NCBI RefSeq assembly: GCF_005887635.2
Contig: NZ_CP040818.1
Coordinates: 806,001 to 870,000 of the forward strand
Direction of reading: 5' to 3'
Source of the DNA: Paroceanicella profunda
GTDB lineage: Bacteria; Pseudomonadota; Alphaproteobacteria; Rhodobacterales; Rhodobacteraceae
Length of the DNA stretch: 64,000 nucleotides
Positions 37,662 to 46,660 of the stretch are shown piece by piece. The notes below the pieces were generated by a model. The model saw only the letters and a program-made list of their open reading frames with translations. It was not told the origin of the DNA and did not search any database. Each line of letters opens with the position of its first letter. The stretch's first letter is position 1. Both the position numbers and the translations under genes were made by a program.

Positions 37662-38807
37662 ATGAAACATCCCCACCTGTGCGCCGTCGCACTGTTGGCC
37701 CTGAGCGCATTCGCCCCGGCCCTGCCTCAGGCAGCCGACGCCCGCGGCGTCGAGGTCGTCGCCCGGATGAACGGGCCGATGCCGACCGGCATTACCGTCG
37801 CCACCGGCGGCCGCATCTTTGTCAACTATCCGCAATGGGGCGACCGCCCCGCCTGGGCGGTCGCCGAGCTAAAAGACGGCAAGTTTGTGCCTTATCCGGA
37901 TGCCGCCACCAACCGGTTCGACCCAGCCCATCCCGGCGCCACCTTCTCGAGCGTGCAGAGCGTCGTGGTCGACGGCGCCGGGCGGTTGTGGGTGCTGGAC
38001 ACCGGCGCTCCGGGCTTTGGCGCCCCGATCCCCGGCGCCGCCAAGCTGGTGGCGATCGACTTGGCCAGCGGCAAGATCGTGCGCACCATCCCGGTCACGG
38101 CGCCGGCACTGTTGAAAACCACCTACCTCAACGATGTTCGGTTCGACCTGCGTCAGGGCAAGGCCGGCGTCGCCTATATCACCGACAGCTCGATCAGCGG
38201 CCCCGGCGGTATCATCGTCGTCGATCTGGCCAGCGGCAAAGCCACCCGCCGTCTGTCGGGCCATGTCTCGACCAGCCCCGACCCCGATTTTCGCGCCACG
38301 ATCGAGGGCCGGACGCTGATGAACCGCCCTGCCCCAGGGACCGAACCCTCGGCCTGGAACGTCGCCTCGGACGGCATCGCCATCTCGCCCGATGGCGAGA
38401 CGCTGTACTATTGTGCGCTGACCAGCCGCCACTTCTACTCGGTCCCTACCCGGCTGCTGCGCGACCACAGCGTCAGCGAGGCCGAGCTTGAGGCGCATGT
38501 AACCGATCTGGGCCTCAAGGGGCCGTCGGACGGGTTGAGCGAGGATACCCGCGGCTATATCTATGCCGGCGATTTCGAGAAGAACGAGATCAACCGCTTC
38601 GACCCGGCCAGTGGCCGCTGGACCACCCTCGCCCAAGACGACCGGATCCTGTGGCCCGACACGCTGTCGATTTCGGACGGCTGGCTGTATTTCACAGCCA
38701 ACCAGCTGTACCGTCAGGCCGGCTTCAACGAGGGCAAGGACCTGCGCCAGCAACCCTATGAGGTCTTGCGCCTGCGCGTCGGCGCCGAGCCGGTCCTGCT
38801 GAAGTGA
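37662..38807 (+). CDS. Exported MRJP/yellow-family beta-propeller protein
   Basis: A 381-aa protein with a Sec signal peptide (first 24-27 residues, ending QAADA). The mature part fits the major royal jelly protein/yellow family: RIFVNYPQWGDRPAWAVAEL near the start, SVVVDGAGRLWVLDTG, AYITDSSISGPGGIIVVDL, DGIAISPDGETLYYCALTSR and DRILWPDTLSISDGWLYFTANQL. Bacterial members are little studied; the fold is a six-bladed propeller related to SMP-30 lactonases. The upstream operator suggests control by the HxlR regulator. Confidence 0.8.
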   Translation: MKHPHLCAVALLALSAFAPALPQAADARGVEVVARMNGPMPTGITVATGGRIFVNYPQWGDRPAWAVAELKDGKFVPYPDAATNRFDPAHPGATFSSVQSVVVDGAGRLWVLDTGAPGFGAPIPGAAKLVAIDLASGKIVRTIPVTAPALLKTTYLNDVRFDLRQGKAGVAYITDSSISGPGGIIVVDLASGKATRRLSGHVSTSPDPDFRATIEGRTLMNRPAPGTEPSAWNVASDGIAISPDGETLYYCALTSRHFYSVPTRLLRDHSVSEAELEAHVTDLGLKGPSDGLSEDTRGYIYAGDFEKNEINRFDPASGRWTTLAQDDRILWPDTLSISDGWLYFTANQLYRQAGFNEGKDLRQQPYEVLRLRVGAEPVLLK

Positions 38808-38884
38808 CACCGACGGTCGGGGACCTCCCCGGCCGTTTGCCTGCCTCCACGCGCTCTTCCGCCCATTCTGTGAGGACCCTCCCC

Positions 38885-39622
38885 ATGTCCAAAGACCCGA
38901 TCCGTGTCGGTCACATCGACCTGTCGTTCCATGATGCCAGCGCCCATGAGGTCGAGCGCGTCCTTGCCGCCCATGGCCACGAGATCGAGCGCGACGCTGC
39001 CCCGCATGAAGAGATGTTCCGTCGTCTGGGGCGCGGGGATGTCGATATGCTGGTTTCGGCCTGGCTCCCGTCCAGCCACGATACCTATCTGGGTCCGATC
39101 GAGGATCAGGTGATGAAAGTGACGGTACTTTACGAACCCTACTGCATCTGGGGTGTGCCCGATTACGTGCCCGAGGATGAGGTCGCCTCAGTGCAGGATC
39201 TGCTGCGGTCGCCGGTGCTGCGCCGGATGGAGCGTCTGATCCAGGGCATCAATCCCGGTGCGGGCATCAGCCGCTTTTCCAAGGCGATCATCGCGGCCTA
39301 CGATCTGGGATCTGCTGGCTATCATTTCGAGACCGGCACCGAGGCGCAGTGCTTCGACCGCTTCGAAGACGCCCATGACCGGGGCGCCTGGATCGTAGTG
39401 CCGCTGTGGCATCCGCAATATCTCCACGCGCGCTATCGGATCCGCGAACTGGCCGAACCCCGCGGTCTGCTGGGCGGCGCCGACAAGGCGACGCTGGTAG
39501 TGCGCAAGGATGCCATGTCGCGAATTGCGCCCGCGGCGCTGGAAGAACTGTCTCGTCTGACGCTTGGCAATCCGCGGGTCAGCGAGCTGGACGCCGCGCT
39601 GCGTGGCAAACTGCGGACCTGA
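38885..39622 (+). CDS. OpuAC-type substrate-binding domain protein without signal peptide
   Basis: A 245-aa protein resembling the glycine betaine/choline-binding OpuAC domain: DPIRVGHIDLSFHDASAHEVERVL, DVDMLVSAWLPSSHDTYL, GINPGAGISRFSKAIIAAYDLG and VPLWHPQYLHARYRIREL. Members normally are exported and paired with ABC permease and ATPase genes; here neither a leader nor partners exist. It may be a cytoplasmic sensor or a domesticated binding protein. It follows the MRJP-like gene by 77 nt on the same strand. Confidence 0.75.
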   Translation: MSKDPIRVGHIDLSFHDASAHEVERVLAAHGHEIERDAAPHEEMFRRLGRGDVDMLVSAWLPSSHDTYLGPIEDQVMKVTVLYEPYCIWGVPDYVPEDEVASVQDLLRSPVLRRMERLIQGINPGAGISRFSKAIIAAYDLGSAGYHFETGTEAQCFDRFEDAHDRGAWIVVPLWHPQYLHARYRIRELAEPRGLLGGADKATLVVRKDAMSRIAPAALEELSRLTLGNPRVSELDAALRGKLRT

Positions 39623-39749
39623 CCGGCAGGCCCCGGGCCGTGCAGTCCGATTGGCGCAAGGCCGGATCAGGTGGGCTGACCTCGTCAGTCCACCTCGTGT
39701 TCATGGGGTCTGGGGCCATATGCACCGAGTGGATCTGCCTCGCGGCAAT

Positions 39750-40670
39750 TCACCTGCTCTTTGACGACCGTGCCGCCAGGATCATCCCGCCAAACACCAA
39801 TCCCAAGCCTGTCAGGAATATGCCGGACAGGATGTTGCCCAAAAACAGGACCGATCCCGCGATGCCGACCAATGGCACGCCCAAAGTGAAGTTCGACATC
39901 GCGTAGGTTGAGATGCGCCGCCCATGCTCTGCCGAGATGACGAAGCAGGCTGAGGTTGCTATGGGCCCGATAAACACCAGCAACTCCATGAGTTTGGGGG
40001 TCCAGTCGATTGCGTGCGGAGTGCCTTCAAATGCCAGAGCGAGCCCCGCGAGCGGTAGCGTGGCCAGCAGCATTTGCCATGGGGCGAGAGAAAGAGGCGA
40101 AGACACCCAAGCATGACGCCGCACATGCAGGATGACAACGGACCAGGCGATCGCTGCCATCACCAGAAAGCCTGCGCCCATGAAGGCCCCCGGAGCGGCC
40201 CAGTCGGTTTCAAGTGGAGAGCAGATCACGGCAACGCCAGCTAATCCTGTTGCCAGGGCAAGGGCCTGGGCACGGCTTGGTCGTGTGCGCAGAGCGATCC
40301 AGGCCAGAGCGACGGTCCATAGCGGAGTGGTATAGGCAAGAAGCACCGAGTGGCTGGTGTCGGTACGCGTCATCGCGATCATGCCAAGGCCGGTGAATGT
40401 CATCATCTGCAGCAGGCCGATGCTGAGGACAATCGGCAGGTCACCGCGTTTGGGCAGCGATATCTCACCGCGGACGGCAAGAAACGCAAACAGACAAATT
40501 GCGGCCGATCCGAAACGGAAGGTCGCAAGCCAGAGCGGTGATATCGCAGTCAGCGCAACCTGCGTCGCGGGCCAGCTGAAGCCCCAGAGCAACACCATCA
40601 CGGAGAGCCAGACCCAGCTCGTCGTGGTGTGGCGAAACGGGAAAGGCGCGTTTGTGGCGGTGCATGACAT
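39750..40670 (-). CDS. EamA-family (DMT) transporter
   Basis: A 306-aa exporter-like protein with ten predicted helices in two EamA repeats (LLWGFSWPATQVALTAISPLWLATFRFG in the first). Divergent from an Lrp/AsnC regulator with a 128-bp AT-rich gap, the classic layout for amino-acid or metabolite efflux controlled by the neighbour. Substrate unknown. Confidence 0.85.
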   Translation of the reverse strand: MSCTATNAPFPFRHTTTSWVWLSVMVLLWGFSWPATQVALTAISPLWLATFRFGSAAICLFAFLAVRGEISLPKRGDLPIVLSIGLLQMMTFTGLGMIAMTRTDTSHSVLLAYTTPLWTVALAWIALRTRPSRAQALALATGLAGVAVICSPLETDWAAPGAFMGAGFLVMAAIAWSVVILHVRRHAWVSSPLSLAPWQMLLATLPLAGLALAFEGTPHAIDWTPKLMELLVFIGPIATSACFVISAEHGRRISTYAMSNFTLGVPLVGIAGSVLFLGNILSGIFLTGLGLVFGGMILAARSSKSR

Positions 40671-40798
40671 GATCGCTCTCCGGCAGTGATCGGTAGAACC
40701 AATCTTGCGCGGATCAGGCGGATTTTCTGGCCTTTCTGTTTTTCATATCGCTTCTCTATGGGTTAAATTATCCCAAATAATTCACTTATGAGAAAACT

Positions 40799-41290
40799 AT
40801 GACCGATCATGACCCCAGCCTCGACACGGCCAGTCTGCGCATCCTCGACGCATTGCAGCAGGATGCGGAACTCAGCAATGCGGCCCTCGCCGAACGTGTG
40901 AACCTGTCTGCCAGCCCCTGCTGGCGCCGCGTCGCTGATATGCGCGAGCGCGGCGTCATCCGGAAATCGGTGGTCCTTGTCGATCCGGTGAAGCTGGGTC
41001 TTCTGGTCAATGTCTTCGTTCATGTGACGCTTGAGAAGCAGGACAAGGCGTCACTCAAGATGTTCACCGATGCCATCCGGCATCGGCCGGAGGTTATGGA
41101 GTGTTACCTGATGACCGGAACGGAGGACTTCATGCTGCGCGTCGTGGTGGAAGACCTGCCGCGCTATCAGGAGCTTGTCATGAATGTCCTGACCCAGATC
41201 CCTGGGGTCGCCAACATCCGTTCCAGCTTCGCGCTGGATCAGGTCAAATATACCACTGCCCTGCCAACGGGGCATCTGGACGGGCGCTGA
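40799..41290 (+). CDS. Lrp/AsnC family regulator
   Basis: A 163-aa regulator: N-terminal winged HTH (LDALQQDAELSNAALAERVNLSASPCWRRVADM) and C-terminal RAM ligand domain (VMECYLMTGTEDFMLRVVVEDLPRYQ). It probably controls the divergent EamA transporter gene in response to an amino acid. It ends 3 nt before the convergent HxlR gene. Confidence 0.9.
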   Translation: MTDHDPSLDTASLRILDALQQDAELSNAALAERVNLSASPCWRRVADMRERGVIRKSVVLVDPVKLGLLVNVFVHVTLEKQDKASLKMFTDAIRHRPEVMECYLMTGTEDFMLRVVVEDLPRYQELVMNVLTQIPGVANIRSSFALDQVKYTTALPTGHLDGR

Positions 41291-41293
41291 CCC

Positions 41294-41668
41294 TCAGGCC
41301 GCGTCGCGTGGATCGTGGCCAGCGGGCTTGCCGTAAAGACCGATATTGGCATCCCCCCATTCCTTCAGGGCGCGCAGGATCGGCTCCATCGTCCGGCCCA
41401 GATCTGACAGCGAATACTCCACCTTCGGCGGTACCTGGGCATAGACCTTGCGCGTGATCAGCCCGTCCTCCTCCATCTCGCGGAGCTGGTTGGTCAGCAT
41501 GCGCGGCGTGCAGTTCTCCACGTGACGGCGAAGCTCGTTGAAGCGAAGCGTTCCCGACAGCAAGTGCCACAGGATGATCGATTTCCATTTGCCGTCGATT
41601 AGGCCGATGGCGGCCTCGACCGAGCAGCCGGGGGTGCAGTCGAAGCGTGAGTGACGGGCTTTGGCCAT
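41294..41668 (-). CDS. HxlR family regulator
   Basis: A 124-aa winged-helix protein with the HxlR signature: CSVEAAIGLIDGKWKSIILWHLLSGTLRFNELRR and LTNQLREMEEDGLITRK. Cys15 near the N-terminus (TPGCSVEAA) matches the redox- or electrophile-sensing Cys of YodB/QorR-like members. Divergent from the zinc-type reductase gene; the palindrome between them overlaps its own ribosome binding site, so autorepression is likely. Confidence 0.9.
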   Translation of the reverse strand: MAKARHSRFDCTPGCSVEAAIGLIDGKWKSIILWHLLSGTLRFNELRRHVENCTPRMLTNQLREMEEDGLITRKVYAQVPPKVEYSLSDLGRTMEPILRALKEWGDANIGLYGKPAGHDPRDAA

Positions 41669-41672
41669 TGCA

Positions 41673-41714
41673 GTATCCTTTTTGATACTATGTGCTGTCT
41701 TTGTGCGTATTGCG
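41673..41714. promoter_or_regulatory. HxlR-type operator/promoter element, copy 2
   Basis: Palindrome GTATC-CTTTTT-GATAC plus TCTTTGTGCGTATTGCG, 57 bp upstream of the reductase gene and overlapping the AAAAAGGA ribosome binding site of the HxlR gene on the other strand. 36 of 42 bases are shared with 37485-37526. Confidence 0.7.
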
Positions 41715-41771
41715 ATAGGGTGAATGTAGGATCAATTTTGCTTCCATGCAATTGAACAATGGAGTGATCCC

Positions 41772-42785
41772 ATGAAAGCCATCGGCTACCAGACCCCCGG
41801 CACCATCGACCGTATTGAGGCCCTGACCGACATCGAGCTGCCGCGCCCCGAGGCCACCGGCCATGATCTTCTGGTCGAGGTCGCCGCAGTGTCGGTGAAC
41901 CCCGTGGACACCAAGGTCCGCAACGGCGCGACGCCGCCCGAGGGCGAATGGAAGATCCTCGGCTGGGATGCCGTGGGCCGAGTGGCCGAGGTTGGCCCGG
42001 ATGCACAGGGCTTCGCCGTCGGCGACGAAGTGTTCTACGCCGGATCCATCGCCCGGCCCGGCGCCAACAGCCAGTTTCATCTGGTCGATGCCCGCATCAC
42101 TGGCCACAAGCCCAAGACCTTGTCGAATGCCGAGGCCGCCGCGCTGCCGCTGACGGCCATCACGGCCTGGGAAATGCTGTTCGACCGGCTCGACATTCGC
42201 CGCCCGGTTCCGGGGGCGGCCAACGCCGTCCTGATCATCGGTGGTGCCGGCGGGGTCGGATCGATCGCGATCCAGCTTGTCCGTGCACTGACCGATCTGA
42301 CCGTGATCGCCACCGCGTCGCGCCCTGAAACGCAGGACTGGGTGCGCGAGCTTGGCGCGCATCATGTCATTGATCACCATGGCGATCTTGCGGCGCAGGT
42401 CGAAGCGCTCGGCATCGGCGCGCCGGGCTTCGTGTTCTCGACCAATCAGAGTGACCGGCATGTGAAGGGTATTCAGGCCCTGATCGCGCCGCAGGGCCGC
42501 TTCGGACTGATCGACGACCCCGAGGCGCTGGACGTCCTGGGCTTCAAACGCAAGGCGGCCTCGATCCACTGGGAGCTGATGTTCACGCGGTCGATCTTCG
42601 GCACGCCCGACATTGCCGAACAGGGCAAGCTGCTGAACGAGGTGGCGGCCCTGATCGACGCGGGAAGCATCCGCACGACGCTCACCGAAACGCTGTCCCC
42701 GATCAACGCCGAAAACCTGAAGAAGGCCCACGCCCTGATCGAAACGAACACCGCCCGCGGCAAAATCGTGCTGGAGGGGTTCTGA
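41772..42785 (+). CDS. Zinc-type alcohol dehydrogenase-like / quinone reductase
   Basis: A 337-aa MDR-superfamily enzyme: VAAVSVNPVDTKVRNG, ILGWDAVGRVAEVGPDAQGF, VFYAGSIARPGANSQFHLVD, PLTAITAWEMLFDRLDI and the nucleotide loop IIGGAGGVGSIAIQL. This matches the 'zinc-binding ADH family 1' group, reductases of alkenals and quinones that often pair with HxlR regulators. It is 1-nt overlapped with a quinol monooxygenase-like gene, then an SDR, forming a redox operon. Confidence 0.88.
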   Translation: MKAIGYQTPGTIDRIEALTDIELPRPEATGHDLLVEVAAVSVNPVDTKVRNGATPPEGEWKILGWDAVGRVAEVGPDAQGFAVGDEVFYAGSIARPGANSQFHLVDARITGHKPKTLSNAEAAALPLTAITAWEMLFDRLDIRRPVPGAANAVLIIGGAGGVGSIAIQLVRALTDLTVIATASRPETQDWVRELGAHHVIDHHGDLAAQVEALGIGAPGFVFSTNQSDRHVKGIQALIAPQGRFGLIDDPEALDVLGFKRKAASIHWELMFTRSIFGTPDIAEQGKLLNEVAALIDAGSIRTTLTETLSPINAENLKKAHALIETNTARGKIVLEGF

Positions 42786-43081
42786 TGTCCGAAATCATTC
42801 ACCTCGTCGCAACGCTGGTGGCCAGACCCGGACAGGAGGCGGCCCTGCAGGCCGCGCTCACCGGGATCCTCGCGCCGGTGCGCGCGGAGCCGGGCTGCCT
42901 GCGCTACGACCTGCACCGTGACCGCGACGATCCCGCACGCTTCGTGATGCTGGAGATCTGGGCCGATGCGGCGGCACTCGAGGCCCATGGCAAGGCCGCC
43001 GCCTTTACCGAGCTTGCCGCACGGTTCGACGAACTTCTGATGACATCGCCCGACCTGCGGCGCCTGGAACATCTGGCCTGA
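42785..43081 (+). CDS. Antibiotic biosynthesis monooxygenase-like (quinol monooxygenase) protein
   Basis: A 98-aa ABM ferredoxin-like fold: LVATLVARPGQEAALQAALTGIL, EPGCLRYDLHRDRDDPARFVMLEIWAD. YgiN in E. coli, a relative, oxidises menadiol. The start overlaps the reductase stop (TGATG). With the reductase it suggests quinone/quinol handling. Confidence 0.85.
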   Translation: MSEIIHLVATLVARPGQEAALQAALTGILAPVRAEPGCLRYDLHRDRDDPARFVMLEIWADAAALEAHGKAAAFTELAARFDELLMTSPDLRRLEHLA

Positions 43082-43091
43082 GGAGGCGATC

Positions 43092-43802
43092 ATGACAAAG
43101 TTGAATAGCAAGCGCATTCTGGTGATCGGGGGCAGTTCGGGCATAGGGATGGCCGTGGCCGCCGCGGCTCTGGCCGAAGGCGCGGATGTCACCATTGCCG
43201 GGCGGACAGAAGAACGGCTGGCCCAGGCATCCGGCGCGCTTGGCAATGTCCGGGCCGTGCAGCTGGACACGTCGGATTCGGACGGCCTTGCCGCGTTCTT
43301 CGAGACCGAGGAGGCATTCGACCACATCCTTGTCTCCGCCGCGCAGACGCCCACGGGGCCGGTGCGCAAGCTGGGCGTAGCAGACGCGCGGGCTGCGATG
43401 GACAGCAAGTTCTGGGGCGCCTATGCGGTGGCCCGCGTTGCAAAGATCGCGGATGGCGGAAGCCTCACGTTCGTCTCGGGCTTCCTTGCCGAGCGTCCTT
43501 CGGCAAGTTCGGTGCTTCAAGGTGCGATCAACGCCGCACTTGAGGCGCTGGCGCGCGGCCTTGCCTTGGAACTGGCCCCTGTACGGGTGAACGCGATCTC
43601 ACCTGGCCTCATTGATACGCCCCTTTGGTCCAGGATGGACGACGAGGCCCGCAAGGCGATGTTCGCCAAGGTGGGCGCGAGCCTGCCCGCGGGTCGGGTA
43701 GGGGTGCCGGAAGACATCGCGAACGCGGCGATCTACCTGATGACCACAGGCTTCGCCACGGGCTCGGTCGTCCGCGTGGACGGCGGTGGAGTGATCGCGT
43801 GA
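43092..43802 (+). CDS. Short-chain dehydrogenase/reductase
   Basis: A 236-aa SDR: ILVIGGSSGIGMAVAAAAL at the N-terminus, VSAAQTP in place of NNAG, ISPGLIDTPLW and VRVDGGGVIA at the end. The catalytic Tyr is not obvious (the region reads SFLAERPSASSVLQGAIN), so it may be an atypical member. Ten nt after the ABM gene and overlapping the next SDR start. Confidence 0.82.
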   Translation: MTKLNSKRILVIGGSSGIGMAVAAAALAEGADVTIAGRTEERLAQASGALGNVRAVQLDTSDSDGLAAFFETEEAFDHILVSAAQTPTGPVRKLGVADARAAMDSKFWGAYAVARVAKIADGGSLTFVSGFLAERPSASSVLQGAINAALEALARGLALELAPVRVNAISPGLIDTPLWSRMDDEARKAMFAKVGASLPAGRVGVPEDIANAAIYLMTTGFATGSVVRVDGGGVIA

Positions 43803-44623
43803 CCGGCTCGACATGGTTCATCACCGGCGCAAACAGCGGCTTCGGTCGCGAGCTTGCGCGACAGGTGCTTGAGGCGGGCGGACGTGTCTTTGCCACCGTG
43901 CGTGATCCTGCCAGCGTCGATGATCTTCGACAGGCATACGGCCCTCGCCTGGGCGTCGGCATTCTGGATGTCACCGATGCCGACGCGATCCGGCGGGTCG
44001 TTCCCGAAGCCTTCGCTTGGGCAGGGACGATCGACTTCATCGTCAACAATGCCGGTTATGGTCTGTTCGGTGTCGTGGAGAGCCTGACATCAGAGCAGAT
44101 TCGCCACCAGATCCAGACGAACCTGATCGGGCCGATCGAGATCACCCGGACCGTCTTGCCCTATCTCAGAACGCAAGGGCATGGGCACATCATCGCCATG
44201 TCGAGCTATGGCGGGCAGGCGGTACACCCCGGTGCCTCGCTCTATCACGCGAGCAAATGGGGTCTCGAAGGGTTCTTCGAGTCCCTGTCCGCCGAGGTCT
44301 CTCCCTTCGGTATCGGCGTGACCATCGTCGAGCCTGGCGGCACCCGGACCGGCTTCCGCGATGCCGCGGCGCGTGCCATGGGCACGCTTCCGGCAGGCTA
44401 CGAGGGCGCGCCCGTTGCCCAGCTTCTGGGCCGGCTCTCCGATCCGGGGGCGGTTCCGGGCAACGACCCGATCGACCTCGTGCGCAGGATGCGCGATGCG
44501 GTCCAGTCCGACACGCCACCGCTGCGGCTGGTGCTGGGCGACGACGCGCAGGCCATCATCGACAGGGCGCTGTCGGATCGCCTGGCGGCGCACCGCAACG
44601 AGGTGGCCGCCAGGCGGGATTGA
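43799..44623 (+). CDS. Classical short-chain dehydrogenase/reductase
   Basis: A 274-aa SDR from GTG 43799, which overlaps the stop of the previous gene. TGANSGFGREL, VNNAGYG, MSSYGGQAVHPGASLYHASK with Tyr-X3-Lys, and VEPGGTRTGF. It belongs to the same subgroup as the SDR at 29287, both with a GFG cofactor loop. Last gene of the HxlR-controlled plus-strand operon; a convergent SDR follows 8 nt later. Confidence 0.85.
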   Translation: MTGSTWFITGANSGFGRELARQVLEAGGRVFATVRDPASVDDLRQAYGPRLGVGILDVTDADAIRRVVPEAFAWAGTIDFIVNNAGYGLFGVVESLTSEQIRHQIQTNLIGPIEITRTVLPYLRTQGHGHIIAMSSYGGQAVHPGASLYHASKWGLEGFFESLSAEVSPFGIGVTIVEPGGTRTGFRDAAARAMGTLPAGYEGAPVAQLLGRLSDPGAVPGNDPIDLVRRMRDAVQSDTPPLRLVLGDDAQAIIDRALSDRLAAHRNEVAARRD

Positions 44624-44631
44624 GCGGCCCC

Positions 44632-45417
44632 TCAGGCCCCGTAGCGCGGCGCTGCCGTGCGCGACGACAGGTGCGGCAGCATCGCGTCGCGCGCGGTCTC
44701 CCAGGCGTGCCATTGGCCGTCGTCGTGCAAGGAGGGGATCGAGGCGAACTGGCCGGCATCAAGGTCGGCAAGCGCCGCATCGACCAGCACCTCGGGTGTC
44801 ATCACCCATTCGGCGGGCAGGTTTGCATGCGGCAGTCCGGCGATGTCCCAGAACTCCGTACCCGTCGCGCCGGGCAGCACGACCTGCACGCTCACGCCTT
44901 CGGGCGCGAGATCCTTCCTGAGCGACCGGCTGAAGGCCAGTACGAAGGCTTTTGTCCCGCCATAAACCCCGTTCAGGATCTCCGGCGCGATGGCCGCGAT
45001 CGAGGCAATGTTGATGATGCTGCCCGACTTGCGGGCGGCAAAGACCGGCGCTGCGGCGTAGGACAACCTCATGACGGCCGTGACGTTCACGGCGATCATC
45101 CGCTCCATCTCCTCCACATCCGATTGCGCCAGCGACCCCGTACCGCCGAAGCCCGCATTGTTGACCAGCATGGTCAGTGTCTCGTCTTCGGCGATCAGCG
45201 TCTCGACGCCATGCAGGTCGTCCTTGGCGCCGAGGTCTGCCACGTGGATGCGGACATCGACCCCATGGCGGTCCCGGAGGCGCGCGGCCTGCTCTTCGAG
45301 CCGGGCGCGGTTGCGCGCCACCAGCAGCAGGTCGTGACCGCGTGCGGCAAGCCGGTCGGCGTAGATGGCGCCGATCCCCGAGGATGCGCCTGTGACGAGT
45401 GCGGTTCCCTTGTTCAT
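44632..45417 (-). CDS. Short-chain dehydrogenase (DltE/YqjQ type)
   Basis: A 261-aa SDR from ATG 45417: ALVTGASSGIGAIYADRLA, LVNNAGFGG, IINIASIAAIAPEILNGVYGGTKAF with Tyr-X3-Lys, VVLPGATGTEFW. Divergent from the AraC-type regulator at 45629, which is a candidate controller. The 211-bp gap between them holds their promoters. Confidence 0.85.
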   Translation of the reverse strand: MNKGTALVTGASSGIGAIYADRLAARGHDLLLVARNRARLEEQAARLRDRHGVDVRIHVADLGAKDDLHGVETLIAEDETLTMLVNNAGFGGTGSLAQSDVEEMERMIAVNVTAVMRLSYAAAPVFAARKSGSIINIASIAAIAPEILNGVYGGTKAFVLAFSRSLRKDLAPEGVSVQVVLPGATGTEFWDIAGLPHANLPAEWVMTPEVLVDAALADLDAGQFASIPSLHDDGQWHAWETARDAMLPHLSSRTAAPRYGA

Positions 45418-45628
45418 TGGTCTTCTCCTGTTGAATGCCGCGACGATGCGGCGACAGGCAAAGACTGCCATTGAGGCTGCGAGGCGCAAATGTCCTTGAA
45501 ACGGCAATATAAGCCACTTCAGGGCGACAAGAAGACAGAAACCCGTCATTTCGCGCCATGAGGGCCAATGCCAGTTGCTTTCGAAGGCTTGGCGGAAATA
45601 GCCTGAAACAGCAGATAAGGATATAGAG

Positions 45629-46576
45629 GTGGAGATGCGTCAGGTTGGCTTGATCCTTGAGAACGGGTTTCAGTTGATGGGGCTGGCCGCCCTGTCAGCT
45701 TTCGAATTCGCCAACGCGGAACTCGGCGAGAACGGCTACCGCCTGACGATCCTGTCCGAGAGCGGCGGCACGATCCGATCTTCGATGAATGCCGGGATAG
45801 AAACCCTTCCCTTCGGGGTCATGCCGGACACCCTGATGACCGCCGGAGAGCTTGCGCCTCAGCCTCCCTCGCCCGCGCTGCGCGGCTTCGTTGCCCGCGC
45901 GGGCATGGAGGCGCGCCGCGTCGCGGGTCTCTGCACCGGGGCCTTCGTTCTGGCAGAGGCCGGGTTGCTGAATGGCCGCGCCGCCACGACCCATTGGGCT
46001 CATGCCCAGACATTGCAGAGCCGCTTTCCGCAGGCGCGCGTAGATGCCGACCGGATCTTCATCCAGGACGGCCCGATCTGGACCTCCGCCGGAATGACGT
46101 CGGCGATCGACCTGACGCTGGCACTGATCGAAGAGGATCACGGGGTTGCATTGTCCCGGTCCATTGCGCGCAAGCTTGTGGTCTATCACCGACGGCCCGG
46201 TGGCCAGTCTCAGTTCTCGGCACTGCTGGAGCTGGAGCCGCGATCGGACCGGGTGAAGCGCGCCCTGACCTATGCGCGAGAGAACCTCCGTAATGCTTTG
46301 TCGGTTGAGGAACTGGCCGAGGCCGCCAGTCTCTCCCCGCGTCAGTTCAGCCGAGTATTCCGCGAAGAAACCGGCCAGTCGCCCGCCAAGGCTGTAGAGG
46401 CTTTGAGGCTGGAAGCTGCGCGGATCATGCTTGAGGAGGGTCGTCACGCGATGGACACGGTCGCACGCGATACAGGCTTTGCGGACCGAGACCGCATGCG
46501 GCGCGCCTTTCTGCGCAGCTATGGTCAGCCGCCGGCAAGTCTGCGCCGCGCTCTTCGCCTGATGGATGGCGAATGA
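45629..46576 (+). CDS. GlxA-like AraC family regulator with DJ-1/PfpI domain
   Basis: A 315-aa regulator. The N-terminal half is a class I glutamine amidotransferase-like domain: VGLILENGFQLMGLAALSAFEFAN and VAGLCTGAFVLAEAGLLNGRAATTHW, with Cys in the nucleophile-elbow position. The C-terminal half has two AraC HTH motifs (NALSVEELAEAASLSPRQFSRVFREETGQSP). GTG 45629 with AAGGA seven bases upstream is favoured; ATG 45635 is the alternative. It probably controls the divergent SDR. Confidence 0.88.
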   Translation: MEMRQVGLILENGFQLMGLAALSAFEFANAELGENGYRLTILSESGGTIRSSMNAGIETLPFGVMPDTLMTAGELAPQPPSPALRGFVARAGMEARRVAGLCTGAFVLAEAGLLNGRAATTHWAHAQTLQSRFPQARVDADRIFIQDGPIWTSAGMTSAIDLTLALIEEDHGVALSRSIARKLVVYHRRPGGQSQFSALLELEPRSDRVKRALTYARENLRNALSVEELAEAASLSPRQFSRVFREETGQSPAKAVEALRLEAARIMLEEGRHAMDTVARDTGFADRDRMRRAFLRSYGQPPASLRRALRLMDGE

Positions 46577-46660
46577 TAGTCCTGAAATGGCGTTTATACG
46601 TCATTAGAGACATGGCCGGATAGGCGCATCCTTGTGTCCATCAGACAGATGGAGACAGAG

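Noticed and set aside
37421..37663. Minus-strand open frame before the MRJP-like gene
   Set aside because: It overlaps the shared HxlR-type element and promoter, lacks a ribosome binding site and has no recognisable protein pattern.
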